A DNA stretch of 64,000 nt from Lachnospiraceae bacterium (GTDB lineage: Bacteria > Bacillota > Clostridia > Lachnospirales > Lachnospiraceae), in assembly GCA_910576335.1 (NCBI GenBank), contig CAJTIU010000011.1:104731-168730 (forward strand), read 5' to 3'. How positions within the stretch are numbered: the stretch's first letter is position 1; each line of letters opens with the position of its first letter. The notes under the pieces are model-generated. The model had not been told where the DNA came from. It did no database searches and worked only from the letters and a program-made list of their open reading frames with translations. The position numbers were made by a program, and so were the translations under genes. Below, piece by piece: positions 17,869 through 26,478 of the stretch.

Positions 17869-18135
17869 ATGATTTCAAAAGAAAGAAAAGAACAGATTAT
17901 TGCAGATTACGGAAGATCAGAGGGCGACACAGGTTCACCAGAGGTACAGGTTGCGATTCTTACAGCAAGAATCAATGACTTGACAGAGCATTTTAAGGCA
18001 AACCCGAAGGATCATCATTCAAGAAGAGGACTTCTTAAGATGGTAGGCCAGAGAAGAGGACTTTTGGCATACCTTAAGAAGATGGATATTGAAAGATACC
18101 GTTCCCTGATTGAGAGATTAGGACTGCGTAAATAA
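17869..18135 (+). CDS. rpsO: Ribosomal protein S15
   Basis: 88 residues, ATG 17869, RBS AAAGGAGGAAATC. '[20 protein letters not shown]' and '[20 protein letters not shown]' are diagnostic. S15 is a primary 16S rRNA-binding protein that organises the 30S platform. It lies upstream of pnp, the usual pairing, but here separated from it by a palindromic repeat and a long hairpin. Confidence 0.97.
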   Translation: MISKERKEQIIADYGRSEGDTGSPEVQVAILTARINDLTEHFKANPKDHHSRRGLLKMVGQRRGLLAYLKKMDIERYRSLIERLGLRK

Positions 18136-18140
18136 TTTAT

Positions 18141-18182
18141 ATTTGGGGACGGGGCATTTTTAAAAATGCCCCGTCCCCAAAT
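18141..18182. repeat. Palindromic repeat, copy 1 (42 bp, perfect)
   Basis: Perfect palindrome centred at 18161/18162 with arms ATTTGGGGACGGGGCATTTT and its complement. It starts 5 bp after the rpsO stop. Three more family members occur at 22826-22867, 38026-38083 and 51322-51355. It could serve as a bidirectional terminator but lacks a T tract outside the stem. Confidence 0.85.
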
Positions 18183-18193
18183 TAAAGACTGCA

Positions 18194-18289
18194 GGCAGAG
18201 AGATTTTACCCGAGACCACTGAAATGTGTATTTGTAATCTGGCACAAGGAAAAGTGCATATTTCAGTAGTTTCGGAAAATCTCTGTCAG
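18194..18289 (+). promoter_or_regulatory. Long leader hairpin upstream of pnp
   Basis: The left arm at ~18194-18229 (CAGAGAGATTTT..CCGA.AC.ACTGAAAT) pairs with the right arm at ~18257-18289 (ATTTCAGT.GT.TCGG.AAAATCTCTG), giving about 30 paired bases with a few mismatches and a ~27-nt loop. It lies 73 bp before the pnp start. In E. coli the pnp leader forms a long stem cut by RNase III and is the site of PNPase autocontrol; a similar role here is inference. Confidence 0.65.
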
Positions 18290-18361
18290 GCCGTTGAAAG
18301 TATAAGGTGATTACTTGGCAGGTCTGCGCAGTTACAGTATAAGTTGAAAAAGGAGAAGGAT

Positions 18362-20449
18362 ATGTATAAAAAATTTGAAATGGAATTAGCCGGAAGGACT
18401 TTGTGTGTAGATGTAGACAGAGTTGCGAAGCAGGCAAATGGTGCAGTACTGATGCATTATGGAGATACTACGGTGCTGTGTACAGCTACGGCTTCTGAAA
18501 AGCCGAGAGACGGAATTGATTTCTTTCCGTTAAGTGTGGAGTATAACGAAAGATTATATTCTGTGGGAAAGATCCCGGGAGGTTTTAACAAGAGAGAGGG
18601 AAAGGCGTCAGAGAATGCAGTTCTTACAGACCGTGTGATTGACCGTCCCATGAGGCCGCTGTTTCCGAAGGATTACCGTAATGATGTAACTTTGGAGAAT
18701 CTTGTCCTGTCTGTTGACCAGGACTGTTCACCGGAGCTTACGGCGATGCTCGGCGCAGCTATTGCAACAACGATTTCGGATATTCCTTTTGACGGTCCCA
18801 TCTCAACGACACAGGTGGGTATGGTAGATGGAGAATTTGTATTTAATCCGACAGCAGCCCAGAAGGAAGTGTCAGAGCTTGCCCTTACAGTGGCGTCCAC
18901 AAGGGAAAAGGTAATTATGATTGAGGCAGGAGCCAATGAAGTGCCGGAGCAGAAGATGATTGAGGCAATCTTTGCTGCCCATGAGCTGAATCAGAAGGTG
19001 ATTGCATTTATTGATACGATTGTGGCAGAATGCGGAAAGCCGAAGCATACGTATGAGAGCTGTGCAGTTCCGGAGGAATTATTTGAGGCGATTAAGGAGA
19101 TCGTACCGCCGGAGGCCATGGAAGAAGCTGTATTTACAGATGTAAAGCAGGTGAGAGAGGAAAATATCCGCAAGATTACGGAGAAGCTTGAAGAGGCATT
19201 TGCAGAGAAGGAGGAGTGGCTTGCAGTTCTGTCAGAGGCTGTTTACCAGTATCAGAAGAAGACAGTACGTAAGATGATCTTAAAAGATCACAAGCGTCCG
19301 GACGGAAGAGCCATTGACCAGATCAGGCCTCTTGCAGCAGAGGTTGATCTGATCCCAAGGGTTCATGGCTCCGCAATGTTTACAAGAGGACAGACGCAGA
19401 TCTGTACGATTACGACTCTGGCGCCCCTTGCAGAGGCGCAGAGACTGGACGGGCTTGATGAGGCGGAGACATCCAAGAGATATATGCACCACTATAATTT
19501 CCCGTCCTATTCTGTCGGCGAGACAAGACCTTCAAGAGGTCCGGGACGCCGTGAGATCGGGCACGGTGCTTTGGCAGAGCGCGCTCTGGTGCCGGTGCTT
19601 CCAGACGAGGCAGAGTTTCCCTATGCGATCCGCACGGTTTCTGAGACCTTTGAGTCCAACGGTTCCACATCCCAGGCGAGCGTGTGTGCATCTTCCATGT
19701 CCCTGATGACGGCAGGCGTACCGATTAAGTCTGCTGTGGCAGGTATTTCAGCAGGACTTGTGACAGGGGATACGGACGATGATTATCTCGTGCTTACGGA
19801 TATCCAGGGACTTGAGGATTTCTTCGGCGATATGGACTTTAAGGTAGCAGGAACCCATAAGGGAATCACTGCAATTCAGATGGATATTAAGATCCACGGG
19901 CTTACAAGGCCGATTATTGAGGAAGCGATTGCAGCAACGAAGAAGGCAAGAACCTATATTATTGATGAGGTTATGAATAAGGCGATTGCTGAGCCAAGAC
20001 CAGAGGTTGGTCCTTATGCGCCAAAGATTATTCAGATGCAGATTGATCCGCAGAAGATCGGTGATGTTGTAGGCCAGCGCGGTAAAACGATTAATGCGAT
20101 TATAGAACAGACGGGAGTTAAGATTGATATTACAGATGATGGTTCTGTTTCCATCTGCGGAACAGAAAGTGGGAGCATGGAGGAGGCTCAGAAGCTGATC
20201 TACACCATTGTGACAGATTTTGAGGCCGGACAGGTTCTGGAAGGAAAGGTTATCAGTATTAAGGAATTCGGTGCCTTTCTTGAATTTGCACCGGGTAAGG
20301 AAGGTATGGTACACATTTCCAAGCTTGCAAAGGAAAGAGTGAACCATGTAGAGGACGTGCTGACACTGGGAGACAGGGTGAAGGTCGTCTGCCTTGGCAA
20401 GGATAAGATGGGAAGATTTTCATTTAGTATGAAAGATGTAGCGGAGTAG
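18362..20449 (+). CDS. pnp: Polyribonucleotide nucleotidyltransferase (PNPase)
   Basis: 695 residues; ATG 18362 follows AAAGGAGAAGG. Two RNase PH domains flank an all-helical domain: first 'LMHYGDTTVLCTATAS' and 'DRPMRPLFPKDYRND', second 'GSAMFTRGQTQICTITTLAP' and 'YNFPSYSVGETRPSRGPGRR'. A KH domain ('IGDVVGQRGKTINAIIEQTG') and an S1 domain ('EGKVISIKEFGAFLEFAPGK') end the protein. PNPase degrades RNA 3'-to-5' with phosphate and is normally a trimer. It is probably coupled to the acetyltransferase gene 3 bp downstream. Confidence 0.97.
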   Translation: MYKKFEMELAGRTLCVDVDRVAKQANGAVLMHYGDTTVLCTATASEKPRDGIDFFPLSVEYNERLYSVGKIPGGFNKREGKASENAVLTDRVIDRPMRPLFPKDYRNDVTLENLVLSVDQDCSPELTAMLGAAIATTISDIPFDGPISTTQVGMVDGEFVFNPTAAQKEVSELALTVASTREKVIMIEAGANEVPEQKMIEAIFAAHELNQKVIAFIDTIVAECGKPKHTYESCAVPEELFEAIKEIVPPEAMEEAVFTDVKQVREENIRKITEKLEEAFAEKEEWLAVLSEAVYQYQKKTVRKMILKDHKRPDGRAIDQIRPLAAEVDLIPRVHGSAMFTRGQTQICTITTLAPLAEAQRLDGLDEAETSKRYMHHYNFPSYSVGETRPSRGPGRREIGHGALAERALVPVLPDEAEFPYAIRTVSETFESNGSTSQASVCASSMSLMTAGVPIKSAVAGISAGLVTGDTDDDYLVLTDIQGLEDFFGDMDFKVAGTHKGITAIQMDIKIHGLTRPIIEEAIAATKKARTYIIDEVMNKAIAEPRPEVGPYAPKIIQMQIDPQKIGDVVGQRGKTINAIIEQTGVKIDITDDGSVSICGTESGSMEEAQKLIYTIVTDFEAGQVLEGKVISIKEFGAFLEFAPGKEGMVHISKLAKERVNHVEDVLTLGDRVKVVCLGKDKMGRFSFSMKDVAE

Positions 20450-20452
20450 GAT

Positions 20453-21058
20453 ATGGATGTAAAAAAGGCATTGCACAGCGGAGAACTTTACTTTCCCCAC
20501 GATGAAGATATTCTGAAGGAGCAGTTCGTGTGTCTGGACAGGCTGTATGATTTTAATATGACACGTCCCACCGAGATGGAGAAAAGGGAGCAGCTTTTGA
20601 AGGAGATGTTTGCAGAGATCGGGGAAGGGTGTTATGTTGAGCCGCCTCTTCATGCAAATTTTGGCGCGCATCATGTACATTTCGGAAAGAATATTTATGC
20701 AAATTTTAATCTCACTTTAGTGGATGACACACATATTTATGTTGGAGATTATACGATGTTCGGTCCGAATGTGACGGTTGCGACGGCAGGCCATCCGATT
20801 CTGCCGGAGCTTCGTGAGAAGGGTATGCAGTATAATATGCCGGTGCATATTGGTAAAAACTGCTGGATCGGGTCAAATGCGGTAATCCTGCCGGGGATTA
20901 CCATTGGAGATAATGTAGTAGTCGGCGCGGGAAGCGTTGTCACAAAGGATCTTCCGTCCAATGTAGTGGCAGTGGGAAATCCCTGCAGAGTGCTCCGTGA
21001 AGTGAATGAGCATGACAGAGAGTATTACTATAAGGACCGGAAAATTAAATGGGATTAG
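20453..21058 (+). CDS. Sugar O-acetyltransferase (maltose/galactoside acetyltransferase type)
   Basis: 201 residues, ATG 20453. N-terminal Maa/LacA-type helical domain ('EKREQLLKEMFAEIGEGCYV') followed by a left-handed beta-helix of hexapeptide repeats ('GKNIYANFNLTLVDDTHIYV', 'VHIGKNCWIGSNAVILPGIT', 'IGDNVVVGAGSVVTKDLPSN') with the catalytic His in 'ATAGHPILPE'. It transfers acetyl from acetyl-CoA to sugars; the acceptor cannot be told. It follows pnp by 3 bp. Confidence 0.88.
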   Translation: MDVKKALHSGELYFPHDEDILKEQFVCLDRLYDFNMTRPTEMEKREQLLKEMFAEIGEGCYVEPPLHANFGAHHVHFGKNIYANFNLTLVDDTHIYVGDYTMFGPNVTVATAGHPILPELREKGMQYNMPVHIGKNCWIGSNAVILPGITIGDNVVVGAGSVVTKDLPSNVVAVGNPCRVLREVNEHDREYYYKDRKIKWD

Positions 21059-21081
21059 GGCATGTTTGAAACATGTTCAAA

Positions 21082-21117
21082 GGAAGGGCAGACATTTTTA
21101 TGTCTTGCCCCTTTTTT
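21082..21117 (+). terminator. Rho-independent terminator after the acetyltransferase gene
   Basis: GGGCA.GACAT / ATGTC.TTGCCC stem with one bulge, followed by CTTTTTT. Right behind it (21117-21149) a second hairpin, TATGATATAGGAA / TTCCCTATATCATA around ACTTCG, may back it up or act on the other strand. The rest of 21150-21330 holds a TATAAT at 21245 and a dispersed 18-bp motif at 21271. Confidence 0.75.
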
Positions 21118-21330
21118 ATGATATAGGAAACTTCGTTCCCTATATCATAAAAACCCTCCGGGGGATGACCTCGCTTCGCTGGGGCAGACCTGTGTGAACA
21201 TTAAAAAAACGAACGATGTTATATTTTTTCATGTCTGTCGGGTGTATAATAAAGGTTATGGATGCAAAGCATGATACAAGCGTCAAAATAGAGCACTTGA
21301 ATACAGTGTGAGCTGCGAGGAGGAATTGTG

Positions 21331-22827
21331 ATGTATAAAATGAGACGGTGCGGAGTGCTGCTTCCGGTGAGCAGTCTGCCGGGAGGATATGGAATCGGCG
21401 ATTTTGGAAGGAGCGCCTATGAATTTGTGGACAGCCTTGTCCAGGCAGGGCAGAGTTCCTGGCAGATTCTTCCACTTGGACCTACGAGCTACGGGGATTC
21501 TCCGTATCAGTCCTTTTCCACATTTGCCGGAAATCCATACTTTATTAGTTTGGAGGAGCTGATCAGGGAGGGAGTTCTGACAGAGGAAGAATGCAATGCG
21601 GCGGATTTTGGAGATGATGGTACGGCGGTGAATTATGAGAAAATGTATCTGGAGAGATTCGGGCTTTTAAGGAAGGCATATGAGCGGAGCCGGATTGCGG
21701 AAAATCCAGAATTTGCAGCATTTGAAAGAGCGCAGGATTACTGGCTGTCAGATTATGCGCTTTTCATGGCAGTAAAGGGCCGGTTTGAGGGAAGACCCTG
21801 GAGCGAGTGGGCGGAGGATATCCGCCTGAGATATCAGAATGCATTAGACTATTACAGGGAAGAGCTGTATTTTGATATTGAATTCCAGAAATATATGCAG
21901 TTTAAGTTTTATGAACAATGGAAAAAGCTTAAGGCCTATGCAAATGAGAAGGGGATTGAGATTATCGGGGATATTCCCATTTATGTTGCAATGGACAGTG
22001 CAGATGCATGGGCGTTGCCCTGGCTGTTTAAACTTGACAGGGACAACCGTCCGGTACAGGTGTCCGGATGCCCGCCGGATGCATTCTCCGCCACAGGCCA
22101 GCTCTGGGGGAATCCGCTCTATAACTGGGAGGTTCATAAAAATTCCGGCTTTGACTGGTGGGTAAAGCGGATTGCCCATTGCTTTACCATGTATGATGTA
22201 CTTCGGATTGACCATTTCCGGGGGTTTGATGAGTATTATGCCATTCCTTATGGAGATAAAACGGCAGCAAGAGGATGGTGGGAAAAGGGACCAGGGATGG
22301 ATCTGTTCCGGGCGGTTTCCTTTCATCTTGGGGAGCGGAAGATTATTGCAGAGGATCTTGGCTATATGACAGAGTCCGTAAAGCAGCTTGTGAGGGACAG
22401 CGGCTACCCGAATATGCGGGTGCTGGAATTCGCTTTTGATGAGAGGGATACTGGAAATGCCAGTGATTACCTCCCGCATAATTATCCGAGGAACTGCGTG
22501 GTCTATACAGGAACCCATGACAATGAAACTTTAGTATCCTGGCTTGGGAACATCACGCCGAAGGAACGCCGTATGGTGCGGACTTATCTGCATGATTTTC
22601 ATGCAGATGCAGGGGAGCTTCCAATGAAACTGATCTGCCTGGCACTGGGAAGTGTGGCGGACTTGTGCATCATTCCCATGCAGGACTATCTGGGACTTGA
22701 TGACAGGGCGAGAACAAACAAGCCGTCCACTCTTGGGATAAACTGGAAATGGAGGTTAAGGGAGGGACAATTTAGCAAAGAGCTCCAGGAAGAAATGAAG
22801 GAGCTTGCCATAACGTATGGCCGTTAA
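21331..22827 (+). CDS. malQ: 4-alpha-glucanotransferase (amylomaltase)
   Basis: 498 residues; ATG 21331 lies 7-8 nt after GAGGAGGAA. GH77 features are 'GVLLPVSSLPGGYGIGDFG', 'SSWQILPLGPTSYGDSPYQS', 'VSGCPPDAFSATGQLWGNPL', 'LRIDHFRGFDEYYAIP' (nucleophile Asp in RIDHFRG), 'IIAEDLGYM' (acid/base Glu) and 'YTGTHDNETLVSW'. It transfers maltodextrin segments between glucans in maltose or glycogen metabolism. It appears monocistronic. The stop codon lies inside a palindromic repeat. Confidence 0.95.
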   Translation: MYKMRRCGVLLPVSSLPGGYGIGDFGRSAYEFVDSLVQAGQSSWQILPLGPTSYGDSPYQSFSTFAGNPYFISLEELIREGVLTEEECNAADFGDDGTAVNYEKMYLERFGLLRKAYERSRIAENPEFAAFERAQDYWLSDYALFMAVKGRFEGRPWSEWAEDIRLRYQNALDYYREELYFDIEFQKYMQFKFYEQWKKLKAYANEKGIEIIGDIPIYVAMDSADAWALPWLFKLDRDNRPVQVSGCPPDAFSATGQLWGNPLYNWEVHKNSGFDWWVKRIAHCFTMYDVLRIDHFRGFDEYYAIPYGDKTAARGWWEKGPGMDLFRAVSFHLGERKIIAEDLGYMTESVKQLVRDSGYPNMRVLEFAFDERDTGNASDYLPHNYPRNCVVYTGTHDNETLVSWLGNITPKERRMVRTYLHDFHADAGELPMKLICLALGSVADLCIIPMQDYLGLDDRARTNKPSTLGINWKWRLREGQFSKELQEEMKELAITYGR

Positions 22828-22867
22828 TTTGGGACGGGGCATTTTTAAAAATGCCCCGTCCCAAATT
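22826..22867. repeat. Palindromic repeat, copy 2 (42 bp, perfect)
   Basis: Perfect palindrome centred at 22846/22847 with arms AATTTGGGACGGGGCATTTT. It overlaps the last two bases of the malQ stop codon and belongs to the same family as 18141-18182. Confidence 0.85.
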
Positions 22868-22874
22868 GGTTGTT

Positions 22875-22903
22875 GGAATAAATTGGGAGCATGGACATAT
22901 ATT
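22875..22903 (+). promoter_or_regulatory. Candidate sigma-E (mother-cell) promoter of spoIIIA
   Basis: GGAATAA (22875-22881), a 14-bp spacer and CATATATT (22896-22903) resemble the sigma-E pattern (ATATT-type -35, CATA...T -10, 14-bp spacing). The spoIIIA operon is sigma-E controlled in B. subtilis. It ends 22 bp before spoIIIAA. Confidence 0.45.
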
Positions 22904-22925
22904 GTTGTTAAGAGGTGGTGATGTG

Positions 22926-23882
22926 ATGCAGGGAGAAGGAATCCTGAATGTACTGCCGCGCGGTATACGGCTGCTTCTTAAAAGGAGGATACAGTGTGAG
23001 TTTGATCTGCTTCAGGAGATCAGGCTCAGGGCGCAAAAGCCGCTTCTTCTTTTGTACAGTGGGGAGGAGGTTTTTGTGGAAAGAGCGCGCGGTGAGCCCT
23101 ATATTGTTACAAAGGAGGATTTGCGGGAAATGGTTGATTATATCAGCCATTATTCTTTATATGCCTATGAACAGGAGATGAGGCAGGGATTCATTACAAT
23201 AGAAGGGGGGCACAGAATCGGTATGGCAGGGCAGGTGATGCTGGAAGGAGGAAGAGTAAAGAATCTGAAATATATTTCTTCGGTGAATGTACGGATCTCC
23301 CATGAGGTGCCCGGATGTGCGGACAAGGTGTTCCCTTATATTACAAGGCAGAGGGGACTCTATCATACACTGATTGTGTCTCCCCCTGGATGTGGGAAGA
23401 CGACACTGCTTAGGGATCTGATCCGGCAGATTTCTGATGGAAATGCATTTCTCTCGGGAAAGCCGGTGGGAGTGGTTGACGAGCGGTCGGAGATTGGCGG
23501 CTGTTATATGGGAGTGGCGCAGAACCATCTGGGAATCCGGACGGATATACTGGACTGCTGCCCGAAGGCAGAGGGAATGATTATGCTGATCCGTTCCATG
23601 GGCCCTGAGGTGATTGCAGTGGATGAGATTGGATCAGAGGAGGATGTGCGTGCCATTGAATATGCGCTTCACTGCGGATGCAGGCTGATTGCCACGGTAC
23701 ATGGAAATTCGGTTGAGGAGCTTGCGAAAAAGCCGGTTTTGGGAAATATGATCCGGGAGAAGCATTTTGGGCGTTATATTCTTTTGGGAAATCACGAAAA
23801 AGCCGGGGAGATCCGGGGAATCTTTGACGAAAATATCCGATGCATTTTTCAGGAGGAGGTACGAAAGAAGGAGATATGCTAA
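22926..23882 (+). CDS. spoIIIAA: Stage III sporulation protein AA (ATPase)
   Basis: 318 residues; ATG 22926 follows AGAGGTGG by 7 nt. Secretion-type AAA+ ATPase with P-loop 'VSPPGCGKTTLLRDLIRQIS' around residue 152 and Walker B-like 'VIAVDEIGSEEDVRAIEYA', plus 'GVVDERSEIGGC'. It is the putative motor of the SpoIIIA-SpoIIQ channel connecting mother cell and forespore. It is first in an eight-gene operon whose order matches B. subtilis. Confidence 0.94.
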   Translation: MQGEGILNVLPRGIRLLLKRRIQCEFDLLQEIRLRAQKPLLLLYSGEEVFVERARGEPYIVTKEDLREMVDYISHYSLYAYEQEMRQGFITIEGGHRIGMAGQVMLEGGRVKNLKYISSVNVRISHEVPGCADKVFPYITRQRGLYHTLIVSPPGCGKTTLLRDLIRQISDGNAFLSGKPVGVVDERSEIGGCYMGVAQNHLGIRTDILDCCPKAEGMIMLIRSMGPEVIAVDEIGSEEDVRAIEYALHCGCRLIATVHGNSVEELAKKPVLGNMIREKHFGRYILLGNHEKAGEIRGIFDENIRCIFQEEVRKKEIC

Positions 23883-24394
23883 AAGCAGCGGGAAGTGTTC
23901 TTGTAATCAGTGCTACGGTGCTTTTGGGGCTTAGGAAGGCGGAAATGCTTCATGACGAGTATGCGCAGATGCAGTATGTCAGGCAGCTTTTTTACTGGGT
24001 CCAGAGTGAGATACGCTATGCCGGAAGCCCTCTTGGGGAAATATTTTCCTATATTGGGAAATCTGCCAGGGAGCCATATGGAACGTGGCTTAACGGACTT
24101 GGAACCCGGCTTGAAAAAAGAGATGGGGGAACTTTTGAGGAGATATGGAAGACAAGCATAGACGAGAGTCTGCGGGGCTGTGCGCTTTCCGGGGAAGAGC
24201 TCCTAAAGCTTAAGGAACTTGGGGAGAGGCTGGGACTTGCGGATGTGACCATGCAGGTGAAGATCCTGGAGCTTTATCTTACAAGGTTAGAGCTGTCTAT
24301 GGAAGAGATGCAGGGGGAAATGAAATCAAAGGTGAGATTATGCCATTGCCTGGGAATTATGAGCGGGATACTGATTGTAATCCTGCTGCTATAG
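23876..24394 (+). CDS. spoIIIAB: Stage III sporulation protein AB
   Basis: 172 residues; ATG 23876 follows GAAGGAGAT and overlaps spoIIIAA by 7 bp. An N-terminal hydrophobic segment ('AAGSVLVISATVLLGL'), a helical soluble middle and a C-terminal membrane segment ('CLGIMSGILIVILLL') fit SpoIIIAB, which resembles GspF-type secretion platform proteins. Required for engulfment-stage channel assembly. Confidence 0.88.
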   Translation: MLKAAGSVLVISATVLLGLRKAEMLHDEYAQMQYVRQLFYWVQSEIRYAGSPLGEIFSYIGKSAREPYGTWLNGLGTRLEKRDGGTFEEIWKTSIDESLRGCALSGEELLKLKELGERLGLADVTMQVKILELYLTRLELSMEEMQGEMKSKVRLCHCLGIMSGILIVILLL

Positions 24395-24406
24395 GGGGAG
24401 GGTTAC

Positions 24407-24604
24407 ATGACTGTAAATATGATCTTTAAAATTGCTGCGGTGGGGATTCTTGTCTCAGTGTTGAGCCAGGTTCTCAAACACAGCGGAAGAGAGGAGCATG
24501 CATTCCTGACAAGCCTGGCCGGGCTGCTGCTTGTATTATTCTGGATTGTGCCATATATCTATGAACTATTCGAGTCCATACAGAGACTGTTTTTTGTCTC
24601 ATAA
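24407..24604 (+). CDS. spoIIIAC: Stage III sporulation protein AC
   Basis: 65 residues, ATG 24407, RBS AGGGGGAGG. Two membrane segments with the family pattern 'IFKIAAVGILVSVLSQVLKH' and 'LAGLLLVLFWIVPYIYELFE'. A small channel component. A 117-bp gap to spoIIIAD, longer than elsewhere in the operon, shows no clear signal. Confidence 0.92.
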   Translation: MTVNMIFKIAAVGILVSVLSQVLKHSGREEHAFLTSLAGLLLVLFWIVPYIYELFESIQRLFFVS

Positions 24605-24721
24605 AACAAGTGCTGAACTCCCAATATGGTTAAGGAGATGACTGGGTAGCAGGAAAAGCAGATGGCTGGAAAATAATCTTCCAATCTTTTCAGTTATACA
24701 AATATGGAAGGGGGCTTAGGT

Positions 24722-25108
24722 TTGGATATCATACGGATCGGTATTATCGGGGTTGCAGGAGTGCTTCTTGCAGTGCAGTTTAAAAGTGGGAAGGCAGAGT
24801 ATGGAATCTATATCAGTATTGCGCTAAGTCTGATTATCTTTTTCTGTGTTCTCGGGCACCTGGAGGCAGTGATTAACCTTGTGAAGACCCTTGGCGGATA
24901 CATCAGAATGGATACGGCCTATGTGGGGACGCTTATAAAAATGCTTGGAATTACGTACATTGCGGAATTCGCCTCCGGCATCTGCAAGGATGCAGGATAT
25001 CAGGCAGTTGCAGTGCAGATTGAGATATTTGGAAAGCTTGCGGTGCTTGTTCTTAGCATACCAGTGCTTCTGGCTCTTCTTACAGTGATAAAGGATTTTT
25101 TGTCATGA
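24722..25108 (+). CDS. spoIIIAD: Stage III sporulation protein AD
   Basis: 128 residues. TTG 24722 is chosen because GGAAGGGGGC lies 5-14 nt upstream and the protein then starts MDIIRIGIIGVAG like its homologues; an ATG at 24704 overlaps that RBS. Three to four membrane segments, with 'AYVGTLIKMLGITYIAEFAS' and 'CKDAGYQAVAVQIEIFGKLA' diagnostic. Membrane component of the feeding-tube channel. It overlaps spoIIIAE by 4 bp. Confidence 0.9.
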   Translation: MDIIRIGIIGVAGVLLAVQFKSGKAEYGIYISIALSLIIFFCVLGHLEAVINLVKTLGGYIRMDTAYVGTLIKMLGITYIAEFASGICKDAGYQAVAVQIEIFGKLAVLVLSIPVLLALLTVIKDFLS

Positions 25109-26478
25109 GAATGAAAGGCAGGAAATGTGCAGGGGTTTTTGCCGGATTATTTATACTCCTTATGACTGATGTATTGTGCGCGGAATTGAAATGTATGCCT
25201 GTCCAGGCGGCGGAAAACAGGGACCGGACGTACAGTAAGGAATCAGCACAGGCCGGTGAATATGAATTTCCAAAGGAGCAGACATTCATAGAACAGTCAG
25301 CAGGAACTAAGGAGCAGAAATCTAGAGAGCAGTCAGCAGGAACCCGGGTGCAGACATCCAGTGGTGAACTGGCAGAAGGGTATGATCAGGCATCCAGTGG
25401 GAAGTCTTCGGAAAATATAGGAGACATGGCAGATGAACTGGCAGGGCAGTTTGACTTCGGGGAGATTGACGAGGAGCTTAAAAATCTTTTTCCCAGGGAG
25501 AGAATTGGATTCCAGGAGACACTTTTCGATGTCTTGTCCGGGGATACGGAGTTTACGATGGAGCTTTTGGGAAGGCTGGTGTCTGACCAGTTTACCTATG
25601 CTGTGGAAAGCAGCCGGAAAAGTCTTCTGCATATTCTGTTTTTATGCATTATGGCGGCAGTCTTTACCAATTTCGGACAAGTATTTCAGAGTAAACAGAT
25701 CTCAGCTGTTAGTTTTTATGTGCTGTATATTCTTCTGCTTGCCCTGTCTTTAAATTCTTTCCGGGAGGTTGTGGAATGGACAACCGGAGGAATCGAGGGG
25801 CTTACAACATTTATGGGAGCGTTCTGCCCGGTGTATTTTCTGGCAGTAACCGCAGCGAAGGGAGGCGTAACGGCAGCAGCATTTTATCATCTGGTTCTGT
25901 TTCTGATTTTTCTGGTGGAGCTGTTCATTGTGAAGATTGTGCTTCCTCTGGTACATGTATATATGATGGTGAAAGTTCTGAATTTTCTGTCAGAAGAAGA
26001 GTATCTGAGCAAATTTGCGGAACTGATTGAGACGGCGGTTTCCTGGATCTTGAAGTCTCTGCTTGCGTGTATTATAGGACTGAATGTGATACAGAGCCTG
26101 ATCAGTCCTGCAGTGGATGCGGTGAAGAGAAGTGTGGTGACAAGAGGAGCTGAGGCGATCCCGGGGGTCGGTGACGCCATTGGCGGAATGACAGAGGTGG
26201 TGCTTGGAACAGCCGTACTGGTAAAAAATGGTATTGGGGTGACAGGGGCGGTAATCTGTTTCGCTCTGTGCATTGTGCCTCTTGTACAGATCGGGTGCAT
26301 TGTACTGATGTATAAGCTAGCGGCTGCATTGATTCAGCCAGTGTCGGATAAACGAGTAACCGGGTGCGTGGAAAGCGTCAGTGACGGGCTGAGACTCCTG
26401 ATGCGGATCGTCTTTACCACAGGATTTTTGTTCCTGCTTACCATTGTGGTAGTTTCGGCATCGACAGGAAGTGTATAG
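25105..26478 (+). CDS. spoIIIAE: Stage III sporulation protein AE
   Basis: 457 residues, ATG 25105. Signal segment at the N-terminus ('CAGVFAGLFILLMTDVLCAE'), then a low-complexity stretch (~45-105) with repeats EQSAGT / REQSAGT, then the conserved region from 'LFPRERIGFQETLFDVLSGD' onward with about seven membrane segments. It is larger than the ~400-residue B. subtilis protein because of the extra N-terminal repeats. Polytopic component of the SpoIIIA channel. The last ~10 codons are partly copied twice downstream (26466-26605). Confidence 0.92.
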   Translation: MRMKGRKCAGVFAGLFILLMTDVLCAELKCMPVQAAENRDRTYSKESAQAGEYEFPKEQTFIEQSAGTKEQKSREQSAGTRVQTSSGELAEGYDQASSGKSSENIGDMADELAGQFDFGEIDEELKNLFPRERIGFQETLFDVLSGDTEFTMELLGRLVSDQFTYAVESSRKSLLHILFLCIMAAVFTNFGQVFQSKQISAVSFYVLYILLLALSLNSFREVVEWTTGGIEGLTTFMGAFCPVYFLAVTAAKGGVTAAAFYHLVLFLIFLVELFIVKIVLPLVHVYMMVKVLNFLSEEEYLSKFAELIETAVSWILKSLLACIIGLNVIQSLISPAVDAVKRSVVTRGAEAIPGVGDAIGGMTEVVLGTAVLVKNGIGVTGAVICFALCIVPLVQIGCIVLMYKLAAALIQPVSDKRVTGCVESVSDGLRLLMRIVFTTGFLFLLTIVVVSASTGSV

